Positions 43,081-56,300 are shown, counted from the first letter of the stretch. The stretch is 64,000 nucleotides of DNA from Durusdinium trenchii (GCA_963970005.1 CAXAMN010026450.1:380020-444019), one strand, 5' to 3'. Numbers and translations: made by a program. Notes: a model not told the origin generated them from the letters alone.

Positions 43081-44754
43081 CTATGAAACTAAACAGGGAA
43101 ACGGGAAACATGAAGAAGTGAGCAGTGTTTGCATGTGTTTGCCAACCTTGCGAGAAAGGATCTGCCTCTAATACGACACACATGTTGCAATTTGCAGTTC
43201 AGTATCAGCGCCAAAGGGATCATTGGTGCAATAGCAGACACCTTAGCTCAGTATACAATTGCCTAGGATTGGACGTATATAAGATTATATAAGTGCTGTC
43301 AACGGACAAAGCAACACTTTTCTCATCCTATGATATCAAGTGCTAGTGACCAAAGTCACACGAAACCATCCTTCCACGTTGGGCAGCTTGCTCCCATGAG
43401 GGATCAACTGTCTGCAATTCACGGAAGAGAGTCTATTGATGTGCCGAGCAACCACCGCCGCAAGCCAAAGATTTTCGAATTGAGCAGTTTCATTAGGCTC
43501 ACCTGTAGGTTGGACACCTGCCGTCGTCGACTCCGCCAAGGAGCAACATGCAACGAAACGTTGAAGAGTTGCAGAAGCAACGGTGATGCATGTCGGCCTA
43601 GATTCTCACGATCATTCTGTCCACAAGTTTGTTCAAGAGCACCATGACACCTTCAAAGTTGTTCAGTGTGGCCTAACATCTTGAGGAGGAAAGCGCCAAA
43701 GTAGTTCCCCAAGTTTGCACCCAAATTGCCTCGCGAGGCAAGGCAGTTTCTCACACTATGGGATGCCAGCTGCCAGTGGTTGTAGGGCACCACTCCTGCT
43801 CTAGGCATATCATGGCCTAACAACAGGTATCACAGGAACGCGTATGCCAAAGCAACTGCCCTGCTATGTTTCTCACTTGCAGGCTTCCAGTATGTCACTA
43901 TGCTTGAACTACAAGCTTGCCGAAGGATAGGCCTGGCAAACCCACCTGAACAGTAGTTAGCGCATCTGAGGCACCCATACCAGCGAGGAGTGCAAACATT
44001 GTTGCCTTGCGTCGGCGTTGAATGCTGAATCATCAAACTTTCTCAATCTTTGGCCTTATTGGCCCAGAAGCTCTTTCAGCATCTGAGCCCTCTGACACCT
44101 ACATTCAAGCCTTATATACATGCAAATCCTCCCCAGACTCTCCAGCTATATTCCATGGAATAATGCATGATTGTGCCTAGATTGTGCCTAATGCTTACAT
44201 AAACCGGCTTCTTAAAAACAAGCCCATCTTCACTTCCCTCAACGTTCCATGTTCGGAATCAGCTCCAACCGCCCGTCCATGCGTTCTGAGCGGCTTCACA
44301 TCCCTTGGGACAGAGCTGCGACATCAAAAGCATGTTTGGGAGCCAAGCCTCAAAACACTCGACGACTGACACTGACCAGAAGACCTTTCTTGCCGTTCGT
44401 GAATCTTTCTGCTTCTCGAGCATCGAAATCATCGAACAATAACACCCTTCAAACCCTTCAACCCCTTCAACTAGAGACGCCTCTTTGTTCTCCTCAACAC
44501 CTCTGGTGAAGAGTTCAAGTGACAGGCAGGAGAAAATGTCACTCCCTCCATCAACCTGCTGTGGAGAGGTCATGTTGCTTGTTGGCGTGATCATTTGCCA
44601 AGTGATCCATCTATGTGCCATCCATCTACAATTACCGCTCATGTCTCAGGTGAATGTGAGAAGCTCATACATGAGCCGGGGCATTCTTCCACGCCGGCAG
44701 GTCATGACTGGAACTCTTCTGCTAGGCTACGATTTCCATCACCACCATCTGCAC

Positions 44755-44797
44755 CGCATCGGAGGCAAGCACGAAAAACTTGTCACTGATGCCCAAC
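44755..44797 (-). CDS. Possible exon with PP2C-like motif
   Basis: Starts after CAG with G and reads LGISDKFFVLASD. PP2C phosphatases have D-x-F-hydrophobic-x-LA-S-D-G near the metal site; here the next residue would be Ala unless a splice intervenes. A single short motif is weak evidence. Confidence 0.2.
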
Positions 44798-47080
44798 CTG
44801 TTGCAGGTCATTTTGACATCTAAAACAGGGCAGGGATCAACGGAACTCAAGAGCGAAGTTCTGAAGGCCTTCCAACCCTCAAATCATCTATCATCGATTG
44901 AAATACAGTTTCAGCATGCAGCATTGGCAGGCTTAAGCCGTGGTGTATGTCATAGCTCTACCACACAAAATTTAGCTGCAAAGGAAAAGGTCCCGGACTT
45001 CAACAGGTCCCGGATCATCACTTCTCCACTGCAAATACTGGAATCAAAAACTCGTTAAGTTGCTCTGTTGATGAGTATTCCGTCCAAAGTCTGGACAACT
45101 TCCTAGCGCGATGACTACACACATGTACAGGTCGCATGCCACCTCACCCGGTTCCTCGGAAAAAAAAAGGGCCTGCCTTACATTGGTCCGCGTGAAGACC
45201 ACGCAGCTCACCAGGTTGCAAACGCAAGCCAGAATACTTCCCATCTTGGTGATGTTGAAAGCACTCAAACTGATTTGGGCACACAGTTTCCAAGTATACA
45301 TATATATATACAATATATATTATGTGGGGTTTTATTGTTTTGACGTTCCTGGGCCAGGATGTTTGACTATGGGGTGTGCTTCGGAGGTATGCTCTGCGCA
45401 GTGTGAAGACCAAAGTATATAGTAGCGTTTTCAGAGGGTATTTAAGTCGAACATCCCAGCCCTACATAAACGGGACACTTTAAAAAATGCAAATAAAAAT
45501 CACATACCCGTTGCCGTATATATATATACAGTACATCTAACTTCAACATCCTGAGCAGGAAAAGGCTGTTGACTACCCGGTCTACCCAATTGCGTGGACC
45601 GAAGTTAGTAGTTAGGCACCTACATGAGGGCAGCCTGCAAACAAAATGGACTGCCCTGACTTGCCGACGCATAGGCTCACATTCAAATTTTAGATTGTTC
45701 ATCAGCATTACTCAGTCCCAAAAAGTATTGTTGGGAAGCTATCACACAAAGCGCAATGCTTTCACAAGCACCCCAGGGCCATGAAATATATATATATATA
45801 TTATAGATATGTCACTTTTGCCTTTGTGGATGATCTCCACCAAGGTTCCATCAAAATGAAGGGATACCGCCAGTGTTGCATCCAGCGGTTGTAGATCACC
45901 ATGCCAAATAGGGAGAAGACCTAAGCAGCACTGTCACGTTGGAACCTCTCATGTTGGACCGAGCAGCGCTCGGAATCGAAGTTGAGCAGCACTGCATGCT
46001 TTCCACATCTACTTCTACGCCAACTGAACGAAACGCATGAACATGAATGAACAATTAAGAAGGAGCTCCGTCAGTATGGAAATCAAAGGGAATGGCTTGC
46101 GGGTGGCTTAGTCAAGACCTCTAGCAGCATTGCACCATTATCTTCCATGAGCGGCAGCAAAATTTCATAACATTTCCAACATCAAGGTTGTGAGGAAGAA
46201 ATCAGGCACATTAACATTGCAAAGTGCTGGCAGGGCGCTGTTGACACAAGGCCGATTGCTGACGTGTAGAACTCCTGCTTCTGCTTGAGTCATTTGAGTT
46301 GCCCAATTTCAAACATGAATTATATAATTCAGCACAACCAAGATATGTTGGAACGACGCATCGTCATGCTGCTCTAAGTGGCGTGCATTCTTATGGGCAA
46401 CACCAGAAAGTCCGTCCTTTGACAAGTGCGGCCCTTCAGGATATTCCACCGGCCCTGGGCACGAAACACAGAGGCCTCCTCACTATCACCGTGGCAGCCG
46501 GACAAGCATCCAGGCTTCATGTTCAGTGCTGCAAAGTGTCCGTCTGTGAAGAAGTAGAAGGAAGCCCCTGCAAAATTCATGCTGTGTAGATACAGTGCCA
46601 TCTGATGGAAGAAACTTTGAAGTAGCTACAGCAGGTCAGGCAATGTCATTCACGCGCCCCAAAAGCAAAAGTAAATCAAGAAGTGCGCAAAAAGGTGACA
46701 CAAACACAACACCCAATGCCTGAAATGCTGAAGCTGCAAATGCTCTGAATAAAGAAGAATGCATTCACCTTCGCGACGATAGGTGTAAGCGCGGCTGACA
46801 CCAATCCTTGCATGCAGGAGGGACGACTCCTCTACACCCCGCCCTACACAACATCAGCATCTGAACCATGAAGCGCAATACAAGAAGCCGAGGGCCACAA
46901 CCGCCAAAATCGCAGCACAAGTCACCTCAAAGGGTCACAGAAGCCGCGAACTAACATGTTCATTTGGCAAACAGTGGAGGGCAACCTTGACTTGGCTTTG
47001 CCCCACTCCCAGGTGGTAGGCGGTAGGCCTCTAAAGGGGTGTTTTTGACCAAATGTCTCACAAATCCTCTCAGCAGTCCA

Positions 47081-47181
47081 CTAAGCCCTCAAAGTGCGTG
47101 CCTTGGTGGCCAAATCGCCACCGAAGACCGACAGCAATGCCAAGCTCAAAGCACCCAAGCCAATGACCAAGCCAACCTCGG
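47081..47181 (-). CDS. Possible terminal exon of a membrane protein
   Basis: After a CAG (47,182-47,184) the frame reads AEVGLVIGLGALSLALLSVF, one hydrophobic helix, then a short basic tail and TAG. The family is not recognised. Confidence 0.25.
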
Positions 47182-48178
47182 CTGAACAAATGACAGCACT
47201 GTAAGCACTGGAATGCCACAACGATTCCCACGACATGTGAAATCGGCACCCAGGATTGAACGAAACATGTGGTAGTGGTGGGCCAGCAATGAGAACAACA
47301 CAATTCCTGATAGGATGGGATGGGCTGCAATGTTGCAGATATGCCTCTGCCACTTCCCGCTTCCATGTTCCAAAGTGTCAGTTACAACCATCCCTAGCCC
47401 CAACTAAAAAGACTCGCCTATACCATGATGGCGTGAGTGAAAATAGACATTAATTGTCAAAAAACAAGTTCACTCAAGTAAAAACTTGTCATTCCACTTG
47501 TTCCCATACCAACTTTGCAAAAACATATTCACATCCGTGTGAGCAAACCTTCTATATTATCTCTCTCTCTCTCTCTCTGTGGGCCTATCTCGTTGTGCAA
47601 CTTGTTTTTCTCCAGCGGAACATTTGACTCTTTGGTCGAAGGTTTGGCCCCCAAAACCGGGCCCTGAAAACCGGGCCGTCCCCTGATCCAAAAGCTATCG
47701 GATATCGCCCTGCCAGATTTTGCACTCCGTTTTTGGGACCATGGAGCTGCACATGTGCAACGGTACAATTCAATTGGACCACAATGGGATTTGGAATGAT
47801 GATTCTTTCTGATAGTTTGCGTCAGGCAACACAGCTGCAAACATGTGTGAGTCCGACACACAGCAATGTTCTACACGTTGATCTTGCGTTCTCCTTTCTT
47901 TACATGACGGGATATGTTGCATGCCGTTGCCGTGTTTTGAATTGGGAGGCTTTAAGGCAGCCGATTATATACATATGTTGAATATATTATCACAATCATT
48001 CACAATCCCTCAAGAACCATGTGGCCACGTGGGTCTTACCATTGTTTCACTATGGGAAGTAAACACAACGGCCAGCATCACAGAACTGCCGAGAAACAAT
48101 TGCCAAGGGCATCTCAGAGCCACCCAACTTTTTACAGCAACGCCCTCTTCGACTGGTCCTTGCAGCATTACAAACATG

Positions 48179-49431
48179 TTACCTAAACTTCACAAAATTG
48201 TGGATGATGTCTGTTGTCCTGATGCATAGGCATTTATATAATTGGTCCCAGGGGTCCTTATTATATAAATTTCTTTGAGAGCACGACGCCCTGGAGGTGT
48301 CTGTTTTTTCAGTGTTTTTTGTATTTTCTACGATTTTCAATAGACTTTCTATCTTTTCGTTGCATTCACGCATCTGGTACACATCACTTGTGCCCATGGG
48401 CTGCTGCCCCTTTGCCATGATCTTATCAACAGATTTCCTCATCAAGCTTTTAAACACATAGCTAAAGTCTGTATCTGTCAATTGCATCATAGTTGTCATC
48501 TTTGGAGGAATGATAGACTGTAGCTGATGGGCTGCATACATCATCTTGTATGTATCATCGCTAAATGAAGCAGCAAAGCAATCCCTCTGATAGATGGATA
48601 CTGGATACATTCTCCCTTGCTTTGCAATGACCCATGACATAATGATATTGTCCTGATTGGAGGATGGTTGGGAATAAACATCATAGTGCTCCAACAAATG
48701 AGGATGACCCCTTCTGATCTTGACCCATTGCTCCAATGCCCTCCTGGCACTCTCTCCCTTCCTATGCAGCTTGATGTCTCCCAAATAGTTGAATGATTCA
48801 TCCTCAATCCACCTGCCTTTGTCATCAATGTTGTCCAATCTTGCATTTGCATGTTGCCCAGGTACTATGAGCGCCCCCTTGCCCACATGTCCAATGGGCC
48901 TCAAAGGTAATCCTCATCTTCTCAGTTGCTGAGTCCGTCTTGATAGTCAAATGAGCTCTTCCCCCACCCTTTTGATCCTCAGTGGTCACCGATTGCCAAT
49001 CTTGCTTCTTCTGATCATCCAATGCCTCAAGGTCCTCATTCGGTTCCTGTCTCATGGGCTTGTTGGTTCAGCTCATCTTGAAGGTCCCTCCTAACCCCAT
49101 GCCCATAACTCCTTTCCCTTTCCAACCATGTCTTAACCTCACCAACCAAGTGGGGGAATTGTTGCTTGGCACCCTGACCTGATGCCCTGACTCTCATGTG
49201 GTTCCCACCTGATGCTTTCTTCCCTTTGCTCAATCCACTCCTTTGCGTTCTCTCATCTGCTGTTGTGCTTTGCTGATGCTTCAGAATCTCTGTCTCCCAT
49301 TTGGACCTTTCAGCATAAATCCCCTTCAACACATGAGGTCTCATCAGGATTGTCCTATTCCATTTCCTTGCGCATTTTCCTTTCTGATTCTTCAGTATGC
49401 TCTCCGTTTCCGGGGGGGGGGTCGGCGGCAA
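48179..49431 (-). pseudogene. Decayed DDE_1 / CENP-B-like transposase
   Basis: Three minus-strand frames in series: 49,036-49,431, 48,825-49,055 and 48,179-48,904, joined by shifts near 49,045 and 48,890. The first contains FPHLVGEVKTWLERERSYGH, resembling the CENP-B-type helix-turn-helix before the DDE domain. The last contains IPPKMTTMMQLTDTDFSYVF followed by K, which corresponds to the family's PP-x-T...Q-x-x-D...K block near the end of the DDE_1 domain. The first catalytic Asp region is not identifiable. The 5' end abuts homopolymer runs at 49,412-49,492. No terminal inverted repeats were found by eye. The family call is inferred from two motifs in the right order; decay is clear from the frameshifts. 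Confidence 0.6.
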
Positions 49432-49492
49432 AAAAAATGGGTGCGCCCCAAAACAAAGCCCCCAAGTTTTTTTTTTTTTCCCCCCCCCCCCC
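49412..49492. repeat. Homopolymer cluster (G, A, T and C runs)
   Basis: A G run near 49,412, A runs near 49,430, a T run near 49,467-49,479 and a C run directly after it. Such a cluster is unusual and could be a low-quality consensus or an insertion scar at the end of the decayed transposase. Confidence 0.8.
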
Positions 49493-49499
49493 TCTGGGA

Positions 49500-50790
49500 A
49501 ACTCTGTGCGGTCCCATGTCCGCGACGCTGGCGGCATTGCGATGTCTATGCGATGTCTGCTACTGTGATGTGGCGCGTGATGTGACAGTATCCTCCTACA
49601 TTTTATCCTTAAATATCTTAAATAAGAATACCTCCAGCGCATAGATAGAAAATTCGTAAGAAGACTAGAACACTGGGAAAACAAACACCTCCACAACGTC
49701 GTGTTCTGATTTCTTTCTTCCGCCATTCTGATGCACCCTAGGCAGCACTCGCAAACTTCAAGACTGAAGGGGTTCCAAGGTAGTTGTACTAAGCGTTGCT
49801 ATCTGAATGATCTGGCTGTTTTTGAGAGCCCATGGGGCAGCTCTATAAATGACAGCTCTATGAATGACAAAGGAAAAAGTAATCAACAAGTTGATAATAT
49901 GGTACAGTATCCTTTTCTGTGTTGGTTCGGGCATAGCAAGTTCTTCGATTTAAGATGATTTAAGTAAAGCAAAGCCTCTCTTCAGGCAAATTCAAGAAGG
50001 TAATGAGCAGCGTAAATGCCGCAGCTGGAGCAGCTATCAAATACCTTCACATGGCGACGCAAAACTTCAGAGACAACGAGCAATCTGGCCTGACTGGCCA
50101 CAACAAAACGAAGTTAAATAACTGAGGTGCGGAGATCGATTCCCGAAATGCTCCATAAGCACTCCTTGGGGAGTGAGACAATAAACAGGTCTGAGCAACT
50201 CATTGTACACATCAGTTTGTTTGGTTGCCAGTCCGTGCATGGTGGCATGCATGATTCAAATGCCTTTTGGGGGCATCCCCCTCGTTACACAACATCTCGT
50301 GTGCAAACTGACTTATGGTGAGGACCTGCTACTTCACAGAACGATTGGTAAAGGTCTTCAACAGGGCGTATGTCATTACGCCTTTTTGAACCAATCTCCC
50401 GCTAATTGAGCAAGTCACTGCCACACCGCAGAGAAAACACACCACCAACATGAACGCAGTGCTGAATTAAACAGAGCTGAATCAGTCGAATGAACTTCGT
50501 CCCACGAACCATGCAAACGAGATTCCCACCATGCTGATGCAAACCAGTTTTCCGATGCCAATACCTATGGACAGTGAAACTGCGGCACACCATGTGCAAA
50601 GTGTCCAAAGATCTTTGCACTTGGTTATGAAAGGCAAGAACTCTTTCCTTCATGCCTACTACGAGCAACATCCTTTCGGAATGCGGTTTCAAAAAATATC
50701 AAGAGAGTAATGTGAACTGGCATGGCACCATTTGCAAAAAACATGTGCCCTTTAGTGAAGGGATCCCGACATTCAGCAATACTCAATATG
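49500..50790. other. Gene-poor stretch next to the transporter exons
   Basis: No firm gene. A 35-base piece at 50,545-50,579 (SLSIGIGIGKL) could be a further transporter exon in correct phase but follows an AG not followed by G. Confidence 0.3.
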
Positions 50791-50799
50791 AGTATGAAT

Positions 50800-51205
50800 A
50801 GGATTCGAGATTGAAAGCAATCCTGCAGCCCGTGCACCTCCCCAAATGAAAGAGATGAGATTGGGGCCCTCCTCAGGCTTGGAACGCAGGTGCGTGGAGT
50901 AGACAGCTTCAGTCAAAAGGTCGCTCCACGCAATGTCCTCGGGATCTCTCTCAAACAACAACTGCAAAGAAAACCGGTTTGAAGAAGGTTTGGAAAATGC
51001 AAGGAAAATGCATGATTGCAGCCAAATCTCCATGAACACCAGAAAGAACATGAGGAGAAGAATCGAGAGCGAAAGAGATGGCACCAGAGCAATGAGGAAG
51101 AGCGCCGTCACTCCAGCGATGCTGTTTATGGCGAAGTACGGTGTTCGGTTGAAGCCCAAAATAGGCATGGAGTCAGCAATCAGACCAAACAAAGGCTTGA
51201 TTGCC
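50800..51205 (-). CDS. Folate-biopterin transporter (BT1) family, partial
   Basis: Membrane carrier of the major facilitator superfamily. The exon at 51,040-51,205 starts after CCCAG with GGCAATC and reads AIKPLFGLIADSMPILGFNR, the hallmark BT1 segment (PW-x-x-KP-x-x-G-x-x-x-D-x-x-P-x-x-G-x-x-R). The phase predicts that the missing previous exon ends in the Trp of PW. A second block at about 50,800-50,961 reads DIAWSDLLTEA and SKPEEGPNLISFIWGG, matching the D-x-x-x-E and W-G regions of the family. Between them, 78 in-frame bases (50,962-51,039) begin GT and end CAG and are probably an intron. N- and C-terminal exons were not found, so the gene is partial or dispersed. Substrate cannot be told from these pieces. 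Confidence 0.65.
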
Positions 51206-51489
51206 CTGGGAGCAGCAAGTGCAGAATCCAAGAAGTTGAAGCAATAAAGCCAATTTTCAGTTGAGTGCTGCACAACTTCCGCCTCTATGCTTCCAAAGAA
51301 GTAAGGTAGTCAAGAGACATTTCCACTACATCTTAGAAACGCTATATTAATAAAGGAACTGAAACATAACAAAAGAAAAATGACCAAACAAACCCACATG
51401 TGAGGTTACAGTAGTGTTTATAACGTTTTAAGACCAAGTGGATGCAGAAGCGCACGAAAAGGGATGATAGTGGATTTGAGTGTATCCGG

Positions 51490-51615
51490 ATGATGAGCAG
51501 AGAAGTGAATGAGTGAGTGAGTGAGTGAGTGAGTGGGGGAGTGAGCGAGTGAGTGAGCGATGAGTGAGCGAGCGATGAGTGAGAGAGAGTGTGAGAGAGT
51601 GAGCGAGCGCGCCAG
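51490..51615. repeat. (GAGT)n microsatellite
   Basis: Tandem GAGT/GAGC units; the open frame across it (Ser/Leu/Thr/His repeats) is an artefact. Confidence 0.9.
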
Positions 51616-52164
51616 TCAGGCAGTCAGTTGAGGCGGGCATGGCGTTCGGGCGGGATGCGCATACAAGTAAGAACACACAAAAATGTGGGGAATCACACTT
51701 TGTCGAACAAGGAACATAACTCTCCGAAGCCACTTTCTGTTTAAAGTTTCTTGCCATGTTGCCACGGAATTAGCACTGCTGATTTATAGACTTGAAGATC
51801 TGCTGCTGGCACGTTGTACCTGAGGCCCCCACAAAGTCAGCTTGCAGCAAGTTTGGTACATCAGCTTGGTAGAAGTTACAGAGTAGACATGGTCCATATA
51901 GTCTGGCTGGCTGGGGCAAACACTCTCCCTCTCTCTCTCTCTCTCTTGGTCATCTTCAGACCGAAGTCCTCGCCACCCAAACATGAAGTGGCTGCACCCC
52001 TGTGTAGCCCCATCACTGCAGCCAAGACTTTGTAGAATTTAAGGGCTTACGCCCGACAGCTGGCCAGAATTGGGTTCAGGGTTGGGTTCTGCGCAACTGC
52101 CGGATCTTGCACCTGGTCTGTTCTTGGAGATTCGTCCGGCATGCTGGGGAGGAAGGGGTGGTCG

Positions 52165-52258
52165 TCGTTGGTGTAGTTGCTTTGGTTGTTGTTGTTGTTG
52201 TTGTGGTTGTTGTTGCTGTTGCTGCTGCTGCTGCTGTTGTTGTTGTTGTTGGCGGCCC
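52165..52258. repeat. (GTT)n/(GCT)n microsatellite
   Basis: GTT and GCT units give polyglutamine on the minus strand and Leu/Val/Cys runs on the plus strand. No flanking coding signal supports a gene. Confidence 0.9.
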
Positions 52259-52261
52259 ATC

Positions 52262-52490
52262 TTGCCCATGTTTGCCTAGCTTGGCCCTATGTTGGGCCAG
52301 CCTGGGCGCATGTTGGCCCATCTTGGCCCTATGTTGGGCTATCTTGGGCCCAGGTTGCTCCCATCTTGGGCCTATGTTAGGCTATCTTGGACCCTATGTT
52401 GCCCCCCTCTTGGGGCTATGTTGGCCCATCTTGGACCTATGTTGGGTCATCTGGGGGGCCTCTGTTGGGTCATCTTGGGGTACAGTTTGC
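52262..52490 (+). repeat. Minisatellite with about 18-21 base unit (ATGTTGGGCCATCTTGGGCC)
   Basis: About ten degenerate units of ATGTTGG...CATCTTGG. The plus frame stays open (LGPMLGYLGP-like), so coding cannot be excluded, but unit lengths vary and no domain is present. Confidence 0.8.
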
Positions 52491-52499
52491 GCCATTTAT

Positions 52500-53060
52500 G
52501 TTGACACGGGCCCATCACACAAAAAAAAACAATTACGCAACCCCGTGCGGCGCGCGTAACTCGCACCACCCTTGTAAATCCCACAGTTTTGGCACTTCGC
52601 CACCACAAAAACTTTTGATCTTCCACGCGCACAAAACCCTATAAAACATAGTGTTTTTTTTGAACACCACGCGCAGAAATGCTGTAAAACACAGTAGCGT
52701 AGGTACCTCCCGGGCACCTCCCAGCTGGAACCCGGTGGGTCGGCAGCAGGGGCGGAAGCCCCTCTCTCCTACGGAGAGGAGAGACCCTTTGGGAGAACAC
52801 GGCCATTGCCGGGCCCGATGACGGGCCTTTGGCCGGATTTTAGGTCGGTAACAGCTTTGAGCGGCTTTGAGTCCAACAGGTCCAAAGAGAGTGAAGGAAC
52901 TCTTGATCTATCTCTTCTCCAAGGTGCTCCCTCATCAAATACCTTGGTAGGACAAGCATTGAACACCAGTGCCCAAGTGCCCAAAACTAAGCAAACAACA
53001 TCCTGAAGCAAGGTCTGGTCACTCGATAGGAAGCCCAACCAGGCCACCGCTTCCTCCACC
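52500..53060. other. Unassigned stretch with a short inverted repeat
   Basis: Holds CTCTCTCCTACGGAGAGGAG (hairpin, near 52,770) and a 96-codon minus frame (52,769-53,059) of unknown nature. It may be a remnant of a repeat element; this is not supportable further. Confidence 0.3.
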
Positions 53061-53237
53061 CGCTACAAAGCCCTGCAAGGGACAGGGAAGAAAGGGAAAC
53101 GAATGAATGTATGCCGGAGCCTGGATATAGGTACAGGAGCAATATATATAGCTGTAGCATTTGCATTTATATTATAGTAGGTCAACCTAGAAATCTTACC
53201 GGCCACGACCACGTTATTCCCATCGCGACTGTCACTA

Positions 53238-53390
53238 TCATCTTCTCACTCTCACTCTCACTCTCACTCACAGTCTCTCAGTCTCTCAATCTCTCAGTCT
53301 GTCAGTCTCTCACTCACTCACTCACTCACTCCCTCCCTCCCTCCCTCCCTCCCTCCCTCCCTCTCTCTCTCTCTCCCACCCCCTCTCCCC
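53238..53390. repeat. (CT)n/(CTCA)n/(CTCC)n microsatellite
   Basis: Pyrimidine-only array in three blocks. Non-coding. Confidence 0.9.
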
Positions 53391-53399
53391 AGGGCCATC

Positions 53400-56300
53400 A
53401 AGTAGCTGCCAGATTTGTTTTGCATGTTTCTTGTCCACGCTTTCTGAAAGTTTGCAACGTCAATCGGATGCAAACTGGACATAAGTGACACAAGCTTCCT
53501 TCACTATATCAGGACGTGCAAAAACTACACGCAGCATCACGCAGCAGCGCCATGCAAAAGGATTGTCTGCCAACAACCCAATTTCCTTTAGGTCTACATG
53601 TCAGACAAGAACGTTGCCAGCTTTCCCTTTCACGCCTTCAATGTGATTTCAGCTAATCCGATCAGCAACAAGAGCTTCCATCCAAAGGCACCACAAAGGT
53701 TCTGGAGGAATCCGCAAGTGATAGGCCCATGAACAGGGCAGGTATCCTCCAAGTATAGCATGCAAGCGATGTTTTGGGAGCAGCCTCTGCAGAAAATAAG
53801 TGATATGATAGCAAATTTATGGGCATGCAATCAAATTGCTAGTAGCAAGGGCCTGGTCTAGCAAGAGAGGCCCAAAAGCCAAGGCCTGGTAGTGGCATGG
53901 GTGGTACACTAAATAGTGGAAATCGTATTTAACAGGTTTCAAAAGCATTTACAGGTAGTGTACTAAGGTCTCCTCCGCTTCTTTCTCTGTCTCGGTATGC
54001 ATGGCGTACAGTTCGAAAGCGCCAAATGTGCGGCGCTAAGGGCTTTCAAGGGGATGTTCAAAACGAGCAGCCTTGTTCACAGTTGCCACTTGAAACTTGA
54101 ATATCTGATACCTTCAATCTGAAACTTTTCTAAATCGAGATGAATCGAGCCGAGAGAGATGAATGCAAGCACACCTTGCATCACACTGATCGGGACGTCA
54201 AATTAGATCACCACAAGCAGCGACTAGCAGGCATGGTTCAAGCTAATTGTCTGCACTGACAACTGCACATACGCGCCACACAGCAAACCCTGGGCCACCC
54301 TCAGCGGGGAAGGCTGGCCAATTTGACTGTGGAGATCTGCTAAGTCTTGTAAGATGCACATTGCAAAATCGCCATGGAGACTTACAGTTCCGCTTGCCAA
54401 TCTGTTTGATCTTCCTGGCTTGGTGGCCCCAAGAAGGAAACACTGTGTTTCGAAGACTTACAATACTTCTAGCATACACGAACAGGACATGCAAACTTGT
54501 CGGCATTCCTTGATTGAGTGAACACTGCGAGCGGCAAGTTGCGAATTCAGCCGAGGACAGTAACAAGCTGCCCTGGGTGCAGGGGCTGTATCACGAGTCA
54601 TCTTCACAAGTTGATATGTGAGCAAGAATCCACAGTACGTATCAGTACGTATGCAGAATGGAGAACTATGTATATAACAACACGGCCCAATAGTCTGTAG
54701 AAAACCGAATTGCCAGGTGTATCCTGCGCAAAGTGTTGGCAAGAAAATGCAGGAAATATCCTGGCTGCATCATGTTGTCGAGTCACTCAATGACTCATGC
54801 GCATCCGTTGCTTGGCTCCTTTTCTGGACATATCTGGCTTACCTGCTCTCGGTCAGGTGGGCCTCTTGAGATGTGTCCGCGGGTTGCACAGCGAAGGGTG
54901 GCCGCAGGATGCCACAGGATGGTGTGGGCAACATATGCACACACGAACCATATAGATTCACTAGATCATGTACTATATATATATGTACTAGCAATGGTCT
55001 CAAGTTCTCAGCAATTCAGTACGAAAAACAGGGCAAGCCGCCTCTTGTTCTCAAACCCTTATGATTATTTTATGATTTCCAGTTGCAATTGATTGGTGCT
55101 GGCGAAACATGCCTCCAGGTAGTATTTCTATCACGGGCAACATCGTCCGTTGAAGAGATTCTACGGCCTCCTTGCTGTGTCAATCATACACTGCCATCAG
55201 TTGCTGAAAATCCTAGGCAGGAGATGAATTGGGCCTGTGAAACTGCTAAACATGTAGGCTGAGCGACAATGACATAGAGTCCATTGAGCGGCATTCTTAG
55301 CTTGAGTCATGCTTGAGTCTTGTCCCGCCCAATCCCTTGCCAACCTCTAATGCTGCTCAGTCTGCATGTGACTGATGCTCTCTCTGACATGATCAGTAAA
55401 ATCACCCAAGATTTGAATAAATGAACATGTAAAACATCTACAGGTCAAACAAAGAAAATATTAGATAACAAAAGCACGCAGCCTTTCAAAGTTGACAGCT
55501 GAGAGCAGCCACTTCGAATAGTCACCATTGCTAAAATAATGCCATTCGCACCGGTGCAACCGTCAACTTCCTCGAGGCTCACTATTATCTGTGCAAGTTG
55601 GAGGCCATGGCTTGAAGTTAATACATTTGCACATCCATCTAGTATGAACATATATAAATACGACTACAGTAGCAGTATGCAATAATTGCACTTGCAACAT
55701 CTTCTCATTCAGCCTTGTCAGTTCGTATGCTACCGTCTCATTGCACGGCTCTTTGTAGACAGCTCGACCTTAAGTCGACCAAACGAGTTTGCAACACGAG
55801 TCGACCAAGCAACTGCATAGTCAAGCGACTGCAACCGGTGATCAAACTGAGCCCCCAACACAAACATCTGTACATTGCTGTCGTGCACGCTGAAGGGCAC
55901 TGAGGTCTCCTGGGGTCACCCGAAGGTGCTCAAGAAGGTGGGTACCAAATTGTACCAGTACACTTCGGCTCACATCTCTCCCTCTCTCTCTCTCCCGTTT
56001 GTTTTCAACCCGTCTCCACAGGAAAAGAAAAACACAACAACAAACCCAACAAACGATTCTTAAGGTAGTTGCTTCGGATCACCAAAGCCAAGCTGAGTCT
56101 GAGTCTGAGTTGAGACTGCTTCCAGCCAGTGCCGGTCCAAACCTGCCCGCAAGGCAATCCTTGCCGCGGGCTTCCATGACTGGAGGGCTCTCTTGTGGGG
56201 GTTGTCCGCGCTGAGGACCGCGCAGAGGGCAACCTGCAAACTTCACCAGAATGACCACAATAGGTGTTTAACTCTGCGGTGCCATCAGTAGCCCCAAGTG

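Larger units (their letters stand above)
40906..48170. other. Gene-poor stretch with isolated exon-like pieces
   Basis: Mostly intergenic or intronic DNA. Small exon candidates on the minus strand are listed separately (42,990-43,080; 44,755-44,797; 47,081-47,181). TA microsatellites occur at 45,298-45,320, 45,518-45,530 and 45,785-45,805; a CT tract at 47,560-47,580. Confidence 0.35.

Noticed and set aside
51428..51757. 109-codon minus-strand frame with SLTHSLTHS repeats
   Set aside because: Translation of the GAGT microsatellite.
52039..52321. Polyglutamine frame
   Set aside because: Microsatellite translation without flanking coding sequence.
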